From positions 620,001 through 684,000 of the forward strand of contig JAVHKY010000061.1 of assembly GCA_035079385.1 (NCBI GenBank): 64,000 nt of DNA, read 5' to 3'. The notes under the pieces are model-generated. The model had not been told where the DNA came from, searched no databases, and saw only the letters and a program-made list of their open reading frames with translations. Made by a program: the position numbers and the translations under genes. The stretch's first letter is position 1. Each line of letters opens with the position of its first letter. Below are positions 45,201-51,679 of the stretch, in pieces. This stretch comes from Aspidiotus rigidus (lineage: Eukaryota; Arthropoda; Insecta; Hemiptera; Diaspididae).

Positions 45201-46109
45201 GTACGAACTAAGAGAGCGGTGTTAAAAGATCTGAGTGTGTGCAGCGAAATTTTGGAAGGAACATTTCTCTGCCATTTAACGATCTTAGAATATACAAATC
45301 CAGAAAACAATTGCGAAACAATGTTGTTTTTAAATAAAAATGCAACTATCCCTTTCACTTGCGATGTTAAAACTATATTTTCAGAAATGTCAGTATGGTA
45401 TCCTCTTATGGGAAATCGGTGGCTTTTTAGCCTAACAAAAGGCGAAACAATTTCAATCGAATGCGTTAACAGGGAAAAAATATTGGATTTATATGCTGTA
45501 GGCACGGGTTTACTCTTTTTAGAAGATAACTGTCGAGCCTATACTTCAAATGGATTAATAATGTCTACCACAAAGTACAATCACACATATACCCATTACG
45601 TACCACTAACAGATATCGAATTAATTCCCAATACCAATACGTTCAATTTCACGCGAGGAAAACTCCAACCTATTAGAGTAACAGATTTAAATTCTAAAGA
45701 GTTAAAAGTCTTAGCGCATAAGATTGATGATTACGAAAAAATACTAGATTTACGCACCGGTCACGAACGATTGCAAGAACAAACGTCGTGGCTTGGATAT
45801 ACTATTGGGTTGTCTCTTCTTGGAGTAGGAATCTATTGGCTATTAAAATGTTGCCCAATAGTAGCGTGGTCCTTAAGTTCTCTCCTTCCATTTCTTGGCT
45901 GTTGTTTTGGGTCGCGTCCGTCAACGCAAGTAGAACAAGCCCACGAATTACTTCGCCTAAATTCCCCAGTAGTGGAACAGGTCTTAGAAGTACTTCATGG
46001 AAATTCTCCCGCCAGAAATGAAGAAGTCCCTCAACATCAGGAGTCTCCAACACCGTCAACTTCAGGACGTCCGTATCGTTTGCGGACAAGAGCAGTTAAA
46101 ATAGCGTAG
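39231..46109 (+). CDS. Gag-Pol-Env polyprotein of errantivirus, single 2,292-codon frame
   Basis: Starts at ATG 39231. Gag has two C-x2-C-x4-H-x4-C knuckles (residues 236-249 and 289-302). The protease region has D-A-G-A at 380-383, where D-S/T-G is usual. Reverse transcriptase shows L-D-L-A-S-G-Y and Y-L-D-D (818-821). RNase H has catalytic-type Asp near 967 and T-D-H-R at 1032. Integrase has an H-H-C-C finger (about 1270-1310) and D1340, D1399, E1435 (D-D-35-E). Env follows from Met 1627 with a signal-type hydrophobic stretch, a furin-type R-S-K-R at 1752-1755 before the presumed fusion region, and a hydrophobic anchor near 2188-2220. This Env resembles the F protein shared by errantiviruses and baculoviruses. 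Unlike most relatives, no frameshift or stop separates the three genes. Env may also come from a spliced message. Confidence 0.95.
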   Translation: MDPILELDEFWEVDEETSQNEENEQAEEGNDYKLQFLSSLIPKSFSGVRTELNNFIINCNSAMKLANSNQKRALLYVILSKIEDPAKSQLLHFTFKTWKELREKLNQLYRTKRHYSQFLEDLNSLRQNANETVVAYHRRIEEAESKVLNALNLSTMDKALKPGCIENIKQIALSRFTFHSAPEISKFLRWKGYTSLNEALNPAIEEEMAINMRREKFVKTPKPNYQGSNSNKGKFCTFCKRSNHDIRSCFKYKDQQTQGKSNFRAKVFTTGSKMENGRSRPEGGSKPTCFFCKRVGHIASQCELKKEKDAKNRDSRNFRTNQPHSPPGNRNNTLSRPGSSGNYLSSTGIYALDTLSRKALIYVELFTDEAISGKLNLLLDAGAAVTVIKGNRLKPRTWFWSDESLEMVGVDGKNPIKTLGSANVCFTFKPQGEIKHKVQLLKEEHGVPVDGLLGIDFFDKWARFINFETKELILKGCKYGIPFHRLDEFEERKKFMEPIRSNQLWISQIYVAPRSETLVDIEVENPEIGEGIIPGLQLKENIFLSRAVTRVEDTGYAKATLLNLSKNEYLYETALIKLEEFPQEPTTILLTQPSQDQAPSKEERYEQLKENLDLSHLNAEEKQVIQSICLKFQDIFHLKGDKLTFSTIAKHDIRLKDETPINIKNYRQPHALKGEIKKQVDQMLEDGIIRPSMSPWNAPLWIVPKKGVDKEGNKKWRLVVDYRRLNEVTIGQSYPLPQINEILEDLGSAKYFTCLDLASGYHQLKMEEKDIEKTAFSTMGGHWEFLRIPFGLTGAPSTFMRAMHACLSGLTPDRAMVYLDDIIIHAPDLVTHQEKLLSVFKRLRHYNLKLQPEKCEFLKREVQYLGHVVNEFGVLPDPGKIAVVSEYPAPSKVKELQAFLGFVGYYRRFIKNFSEIARPLTKLLRKGETFEWGEAQEKAFNELKNLLISDLILKFPDFSKEFILTCDASNASIGAVLSQGTPPNDLPIAYASRVLNKAELNYSVTEKELLAVIFGTKHFRSYLFGKKFVIYTDHRPLIWLSKVKEGGNSRLLRWRLKLEEYQFDILYRPGKSNQVADALSRIPNPIATPVHQFTILLGQIHDYKGMLRENIASKEEIKVNIINDSVFTKKSIILFSATRPNDVELREFLNKTRKYGLTKFPVMLTGQAHHTRRKDYNLILCAYKEDYYDSGKYEDIFSSLQVAKNVAERKGLKEIFIEKLGDVHERINLEKFKVIIHYLFKDTNIKPTICLNQKIQVKEEEKENLLNLNHSTPEAGHCGFWRTYNKMKDLYIWDDLKGDITAYIKKCHQCQVNKVNRNPIRSPLEITTTSTRPFEKIFIDLVGPLPITERGNRFIFTLQDDLSRFSYAIPINSGEALVVAEELNKFISIFGIPEKVQSDNGTNFASEVIKALMRIYKIRHIFTSLYWPRSNGALERWHSSLKDYLKHFTRSTQDNWDEYVFHAVFCYNSHVHASTKKTPYELVFGHPARVPSSITTNPTFQYTYDDYHSQLKLRLTNSHRLARKNLIKSKEESKERYDRRLNPHDFQEGDLVYIKNKSHQVGRARKMDPEYIGPYRILKVNDNHTVKVKVGRKHNPYHFDMLRPCTDANIAADERTQPLTRRNATRMNLGLIPILLLILVNSPIVQAGNVKNAIFPITHKSGIYFENLGRAKLTNSIWNFITFRDMDLYRQRHEFLDQSMKTVNDLCHQMQIKNRTQSYECYKRSSFISTYRIKLEEGYENIQNLVHHSLKRSKRFLDYGLIPQLSTIQKWLTGTPDSDDHRRYDSSIEKVLGDTENIRELVREQFHIIKSSILDFNTTLATLQNNEQALKNNFLVIGNFMEQTEQNLNMTVLRELFIENELILTSMLQQAIEEYDTLTTGILFAKKGILHPSIIKPSELSRELSLVQLPNDKTFPFAVDPLSIHTFIDLCKIDIIFTDQNRLVFTIHIPLAQNQDFDLFKILPFPVSMKDSPLVHRFIQPSNDYFIINKVRTKRAVLKDLSVCSEILEGTFLCHLTILEYTNPENNCETMLFLNKNATIPFTCDVKTIFSEMSVWYPLMGNRWLFSLTKGETISIECVNREKILDLYAVGTGLLFLEDNCRAYTSNGLIMSTTKYNHTYTHYVPLTDIELIPNTNTFNFTRGKLQPIRVTDLNSKELKVLAHKIDDYEKILDLRTGHERLQEQTSWLGYTIGLSLLGVGIYWLLKCCPIVAWSLSSLLPFLGCCFGSRPSTQVEQAHELLRLNSPVVEQVLEVLHGNSPARNEEVPQHQESPTPSTSGRPYRLRTRAVKIA

Positions 46110-46236
46110 AATCGCGTTTTGAACAATGTTATATATACATATATATTATTCCCCGTTTGTCTATCCATATATCTAATTCTAATCCTAAGAAACCCACTCC
46201 TTATTCCTAATTCTACTTATAACTTATGTGCATAGA

Positions 46237-46839
46237 ATGCCGGCAACGTTAGAAGAACTCGTCGTTAGCATATTCGCCCTTCGCGAATATTTGAAATATT
46301 GCTTGGTGAAGAAACCTAAATGGGGACTCTGCACATTTATCAACCTCCCCAAACCAGAGGACGAAGGCACCGAATTTCGCTTATACCACATACGCTACAT
46401 CATCGAGCGACTCCTCAATCGAGTAATATATCTACCGCAAATTAATATAACTCGCCAATCGAACAACCAGGTCCTGATTTTCACCGCTGATTCTGTCAAA
46501 TGTCCGCGAATCTACGACGAACAATTGGAGTTATTAGAGGCACTGCATCTCTTATACCGAAGCAACCTAACGGTACCTCTGATTACGAACATCCGAGACC
46601 GATGGTACGTAGAAGTCACTTCGTTCGTGACTCACTTCCAGTCAAGTTACGGCAACAGGATTGTATGCGTCCAACGCAACAATGCCTGGAATAGACTCGA
46701 GTTTCAATGTATCAAACGAGAGAAAAAACTACTGCCCGGCGTTTATTACACCCAAATCACAATACCAGACGATCCATGTGGTGATCTGTTACCGTCTGAC
46801 GACGACGATGAACCTGAATATATTCCTTTACCCTTCTAA
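46237..46839 (+). CDS. Extra 3' ORF of the errantivirus, unknown function
   Basis: Downstream of env by 127 bp and before the right LTR is an intact frame of 200 codons from ATG 46237 (no ATG further upstream in frame; a GTG lies at 46228). A pyrimidine-rich stretch and TGTGCATAG acceptor ends at 46235, two bases before the ATG, suggesting expression from a spliced RNA. The protein starts M-P-A-T-L-E-E-L-V-V, is mostly hydrophilic without a signal peptide or membrane segment, has scattered Cys and Trp, and ends in an acidic S-D-D-D-D-E-P-E-Y-I-P-L-P-F tail. I recognise no domain. Standard errantiviruses have three ORFs, so this is an accessory gene or captured host sequence. Intactness and LTR identity argue it is not decayed. 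Confidence 0.8.
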   Translation: MPATLEELVVSIFALREYLKYCLVKKPKWGLCTFINLPKPEDEGTEFRLYHIRYIIERLLNRVIYLPQINITRQSNNQVLIFTADSVKCPRIYDEQLELLEALHLLYRSNLTVPLITNIRDRWYVEVTSFVTHFQSSYGNRIVCVQRNNAWNRLEFQCIKREKKLLPGVYYTQITIPDDPCGDLLPSDDDDEPEYIPLPF

Positions 46840-47160
46840 CAGTTGTTCCCGGTTTGTAATAATTTTGTGTTTTTCTTTTTTTTATTATTTTCCTTTGTAT
46901 TCGTTACCACGAATAAGATTCTCTCCTATTGAAATCTAACGTATTAGGTATAATCAAAAAATCCCTTCATGTTCGAATTAAGTTTAATTTTCATTTTATG
47001 TATTTTTATGTCTCAATATTTGACGCATTTACTTTTTACTTTGTATATTACTATGATAATTATGTTCACAGAATGTTTATCAAACGGCGCTATTAGTTCG
47101 GACTATCCCACTTAGTAGGTGTCTTGTACTTAAATTTTTCGTTCCTCAAAATTTCATTTT
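46840..47160 (+). other. Errantivirus 3' untranslated region
   Basis: AT-rich sequence between the extra ORF and the purine tract. No further ORF or structure was recognised. Confidence 0.6.
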
Positions 47161-47170
47161 AGGGGGAAGG
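47161..47170 (+). promoter_or_regulatory. Polypurine tract
   Basis: AGGGGGAAGG immediately before the right LTR, preceded by T-rich sequence (CATTTT), as expected for the plus-strand primer. Confidence 0.85.
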
Positions 47171-47750
47171 TGTTAGTATTCCATACTTGTCTAATGCTCT
47201 TCTTTACCGTGATACGGCATACCTTTGTCGCTGGACAACTATTAAAATCATATTTCCACATTTCTGTTACTTTTACGACTCAAAGCGAGAATCCGTTGTC
47301 TACCACCCAAAACCCTCGTTTTGGATCATAAAATTGTCCTTATTTATTCCTAACAATAGGGGTGATCCGACAAGATAGTCGAGTTGGTGCAACTAGATTT
47401 AATTAGCTGACTTAATACGTATTGAGGTATGTCGGTAGGATTAACTTCTTGAATCTTCGCCTTTGATCATAAAACGTCTAAACGCGTTTTGGAAATCATG
47501 TGGTCAATCGTAAAAGGGTTAAGACGAGACAAGAACAATTTCGAGAGACGCTTCGAGATCGCTACCGAACCCCTTTTCTTATAAAAGCTCCTCGAAGCTA
47601 AGACAAGTAGTCAGTCAGTCAGTCGTAATCTCTGAATCCAAGTCCGGACGAAGTAGCGTCAATCGCATAGTAAGAACGTATCATTTTTTGTATTTATTTC
47701 AAAGAATAAACAATCTTTATTTCTCGTGCTCGATCGATTGGAAGCTAACA
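47171..47750 (+). repeat. Errantivirus right LTR (580 bp)
   Basis: Same length and, as read, same sequence as the left LTR. Ends CTAACA followed by the target duplicate CTAG. Confidence 0.95.
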
Positions 47751-48228
47751 CTAGGTCTAGGCTTCCTTGAATTTTCAATACCAAATCCCATATGACTCAT
47801 AAAACAGGTTCCCTGCGTTCCTCGTTTACTTTGTTAAGGGCATGCATTTTTCAGCACGCCCCAAGAAATGGGATTGCACGCCGGGAAGGGTGAACGGTCG
47901 ATTTAAAAAAATGCACGCCCTGCAAATGAAATGGCACGACTAAGAAAACAATACACGTCTCGGAATATATTCAACGCCTAGAAATGAAAACGTAGTTTTA
48001 GAATCACAATTTCTGCATAATATACAATGTTAAGGTATAAAAGGGGAGAAAAATTATACCTTCTGTTAAAAATGGCGAATGTATAATAAATGTTTGAGAA
48101 TGAAACAATAATGAAATAATTCTATTGAATCATTTACGCTTTTATAGATTTTGAAGGACGGCCCCGTTTTCGTTTCTATCCCATTCGTATATTCTTTGCT
48201 TCGTCGGGCACAGCGCACTGCTTAAGAT

Positions 48229-49160
48229 TTATCCACATATATGCCGAGTGAATGTTTGCAAATTCCACGCTTTATGAAAGGGGGGCACGTGCAGGTAAAC
48301 TGTGTACCATTCACTGTAACAGACCAAATTGAAAAGTGATTTCTGTTGAAAGCATCGAACATTTTCCACATCACCAGCATTCTTTGGCGTTTTTCGAGAA
48401 CAGCGGTTTTTAGTGGCTCCTTGAGCGTTATGAACCGACATAGTTGACCTACATCACTTTTCCGTTAGTTCCATTTCTCTGCAGCACTGGCTTATTCTCG
48501 ACAGTCCACTGGTAAGCTATTGTCGTTAGTATTGTTATACAAGGCGTTTCCGCGAAAAGTATGCAATTAGTGAAATTAAGATTACGCCGGTGCGACCAGC
48601 CTTGCACCAACTCAACAACTTTGCCAAGGAATTGGCTGACGGGTAGTCTTTCCCGCAATGTGTGCTGCCTTTTAATCCAGGAATTCGTTGACTCCAGCCC
48701 ATTATTCGTAGATGGAAATCCAGTGGCTGCTCCTTCATACCAGCACGGGTTCTTTATCAGCCACTGCTCTTCAAAGTGTTCGATGAAGGCTTTCACACAT
48801 GTGTTTGTATTACATTTCCACTTTCTCAAAAATTATTTTGACGTTTTTTGAAAGGTGTCTTCATTTTCACAAAGATGCAATGTTTGTTTATCATCCTTCA
48901 AATTTTTACGGTCACCTTTACTCAGTATTTTCAGGTATGTTTCGTTGTTTTGGACTACATGAAAATTACCCATGAGCCGCCCTTCTGGCTCCCCAAAAAC
49001 GGCGGGATAGCCAGCAGTTATAGCATTACTCGCGTCTCCCATAAGAATCGTTGGTTTCCATTCTGTAATGCTTCAAGTATGATCGTTTTTCTTTTTCGAC
49101 GTGCTATTGTGTTCCATTCGGCGTTTTTTTTTTTTTTCAGTCTGTGTTCTTTCTTTTTCC
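48229..49160 (-). pseudogene. MULE transposase remnant with SWIM-type finger
   Basis: Three frames carry consecutive parts. 49042-48833 has G-D-A-S-N-A-I-T-A-G and E-P-E-G-R-L-M-G-N-F-H-V (MULE domain D-A and W/F-H-x motifs). 48829-48449 has C-W-Y-E-G, G-F-P-S-T-N-N-G-L-E-S-T-N and H-T-L-R-E-R-L-P, the conserved segment after the catalytic domain. About 48290-48235, in a third frame, reads C-T-C-P-P-F-I-K-R-G-I-C-K-H-S-L-G-I, a SWIM zinc finger (C-x-C...C-x-H). Frameshifts near 48830 and 48300 and loss of the N-terminus make it inactive. It is encoded antisense to the errantivirus. Confidence 0.82.
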
Positions 49161-49412
49161 CCGACGTTTTACCCTCGCAGCGTTCAAATTTATTTTAAAC
49201 GGCGTGCTATTAAAATGTTCCCTTCGTTAAGGAAGCTGTAGTTTTTTCCAAGTCCCCCTCCCATCATAATATAGCTCGAGAGTCGAAATCTTTGGAAGTT
49301 GTTTGGCGAACGAGGAATTTCTTAAAAATGTTCTCATGGAACAGGTTCCCTGTTAGAATAGTGATTGTAATATGACCGGCCTTGAGGAAGGATATGTTTG
49401 ATACTATTAGCG

Positions 49413-49739
49413 TATGTACGTCACAAAGATTGGTTCTAGGCCTGACGCGACAACTCGATTCAAATTGACAAGACCCGGTTTTTCGGACGTTGAAAATATA
49501 ATTGAGGTTGCCTCCTGAAAAGTGTAGATGCTCCTGCTACCGCCGGAGATGATGATGCTGACGTCCACACTCCGCAGCATGTGGAATCATGGTGCCAGAG
49601 TTGGGTCTTGGGTCTCTGCAATGACGCAAAGTGCCGCAGTTTGCGAAAAAAGATCGCACGAGTGGCTAGCGTACAGAAGCTAGAAAACTACTTTGACTCG
49701 ATATCTGGCGCTTGTACCCAGGCAATCGAAGGCTCCTGA
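49413..49739 (+). pseudogene. Coding-like stretch of unknown origin
   Basis: From ATG 49413 a 34-codon frame (M-Y-V-T-K-I-G-S-R-P-D, ending V-E-N-I-I-E-V-A-S) stops at about 49516. In the +1 frame an open run continues from about 49506 to TGA 49739: D-A-P-A-T-A-G-D-D-D-A-D-V-H, Q-S-W-V-L-G-L-C-N-D-A-K-C and L-E-N-Y-F-D-S-I. Base composition is higher in GC than the surroundings and the residue mix looks like real protein. It could be the frameshifted C-terminus of an old transposase or a host gene. No family recognised. Confidence 0.4.
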
Positions 49740-50136
49740 TTAGATGCTTAGATTTCTATTTTGAAGAAAAAGAGAGGTAATATTAACAGACACACAGAAA
49801 CATCGCGATTTCTGCTGTAGTAGAGCACAAAACTTTGGTAGACGCGTTTATTATAATTTTACTGAAATAATATCTGCGTTTTGGCGAAATTATTTGTGAT
49901 TAATTGAACATTTTACATCTCTGAACAGAAGAACATGTTGTTTTGTTTTAGAAATTTGAGTCGACATCATTTTGTTTTTGATGAAAATTGCGAACTGGAA
50001 AAGAGGATTGCGTCACTCAAGTATTATAGTATAAGAAAAGAGATACCGTGTCAATCCTAGGGTTTATTCAACCACGAACGAGGTTATTTCCAATTACTTA
50101 ATCACACTCTATCAAAAAGAAGATTCATAGGAAATC

Positions 50137-51068
50137 ATGGAAGCATTAGGTGAGTACATTGAGTTGTACGTAAACAATTTTGTCTCAATGACGTATGACC
50201 ACATATAATTCTGTAATCGATACCCCCATACCTTGTCTGTATCAGATATGCGCAGGAAGATAAATTAAGAATGAATTTTCTCAATCAACATGACCCAATA
50301 TAGGTACTCTGTCCTTATTGAATATCGTGTACTAATCGTGCAAAGGAAAACCTTATTTTTCATTTCTAATGTACTTAGGTCCTCCCCCCCCCCCCCCTCC
50401 AAGAACGATTCACTCTGTTTATTATACAACCTTCCGCGTTTCAGATAACCCTTCTTACTTTTCGTTGCCTTCAAATGAAACGAAGAAACTACCCCGACGC
50501 CGTCATTTATTATCTCGTAGATGGTCGGATGATGAAACAAAAAACTACACCATTCCTTTTTCGTCGGCTACGAAAATTCGCGAAACTTTGGTAAAGAATT
50601 TCTCCCATTTTCGTCGATCTACACGACTATTGAATCGACATACGGACCCAGATTGGTTCATGTCGGGCAGGCCACGTCCTGAAGATGTCGCTCCTAGTTT
50701 ATACAACGAACGATACCAACACCATCAGCATCATCGTCCTAATCATCACCATCATCAACGACAAAATAGCGCCGATGACGTAAATAATTCGTATAATTTG
50801 ATGCATCAAGATATGGTTCATTGTAAAAGCGGTGAAAATGATTTACTCTTCAATACGGGAAGTAATACCCAGTACTACAACATCGCTGCTACAGTACCGG
50901 CACTCACAAATCGAAATTCATCTTCGTTTGAAGGATTGAGGAGTCAGCGCCAACATTCACTGGAATCGTTCTTGACGGATCGCGACAAGATATTCTCAAA
51001 TAATTCTGAACAGAATACGAAAAATATAGACCTCTCATTGAGGAAGAAATTCAAACAGACTTCGAAAA
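50137..51068 (+). CDS. Start of an unrecognised host gene (two exons)
   Basis: Exon 1 codes only ATG GAA GCA TTA G (50137-50149) before a consensus GTGAGT donor. Exon 2 starts at 50445 after CCTTCCGCGTTTCAG and runs 208 codons to a consensus GTAAGTAT donor at 51069. Both junctions are phase 1 and give M-E-A-L-D-N-P-S-Y-F-S. The protein is hydrophilic, with R-R-R-H-L-L-S-R-R-W-S-D-D-E, a segment H-T-D-P-D-W-F-M-S-G-R, a His/Gln/Asn-rich run (CAT/CAC/CAA repeats, about 50720-50765) and Ser/Asn-rich stretches. There is no signal peptide or membrane segment. If the donor at 51069 is ignored the frame continues to 51145. Later exons were not found. This looks like the 5' end of a regulatory-type protein, but I cannot name it. 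Confidence 0.5.
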
Positions 51069-51409
51069 GTAAGTATATACTCGTATGTATGGACAACAAA
51101 ACTGAGTTACCATCCAACCCACCGAAAGAAAAAACCTTTAAATAACTGCCACTTTGCCCATAAAATAGGAAAAATACGCGTTTTTCGATGGATTCTCAAT
51201 AGAAATGCAATCTTTAACCAAATTTATCTGAGTTTTGATCAAAATTACAATTTCGGAGGTCAAAAATAACCAATTATAAAACATCAAAACTATCTCATTT
51301 TAGGTCAAATTTTGCTGATCTTTCCGTTGAAAATAACTTCGCTTCAGTAGTTCTGAAGAAATGCGATGAGTAAACATTTGCTTTGGTCTACAAACCAAGG
51401 ACAAGGGTT
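51069..51409. other. Probable intron, nothing recognised
   Basis: Follows the donor at 51069. AT-rich, with no repeat or exon that I can support. Confidence 0.4.
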
Positions 51410-51679
51410 AATTCATTAAAGACAGTTTTGACAGCAGTGGCAATCAAACCTATTGTTTCACCGACTTTTCACTTGTGAAAAGTGAAGTATTACACACGAC
51501 ACAAGGTGGACCGGGGTAGGGGACAATGAACTTTCTCGACATTTTGGAGGTCCTAGATCATTTCTAGCCTAAAGAAAAAATTTCAGGTCTTCTTTTTTAT
51601 ATTTACATGTATAAGATCGTATAGATCACCAATGAAGAAAAACGACTTCAGACGAAATGCGTTTAATTCAAAGAAACGA

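Larger units (their letters stand above)
37848..47750 (+). mobile_element. Full-length errantivirus-type Gypsy retrotransposon
   Basis: 9,903 bp, flanked by the 4-bp duplication CTAG (37844-37847 and 47751-47754). Two 580-bp LTRs (TGTTAG...CTAACA) read as identical, so insertion is very recent. Order inside: primer-binding site, ~790-bp leader, one open frame for Gag-Pol-Env, a separate 3' ORF, purine tract, right LTR. An F-type Env identifies the errantivirus (insect endogenous retrovirus) branch of Ty3/Gypsy. All open frames are intact as read. Confidence 0.95.
37609..49358 (-). mobile_element. Decayed MULE split by an errantivirus
   Basis: AACAGGGAACCTGTT at 37609 is matched by its inverse ending at 49358. 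The terminal ~150 bp on both sides share CGACTCTCGAGC and GGAGGGGGACTTGGAAAAA in inverted order. Removing the 9.9-kb retrotransposon leaves a ~1.85-kb element with a broken transposase. A third copy of the terminal motif lies in inverse at about 47807-47822, so the exact boundaries are uncertain. Confidence 0.6.
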
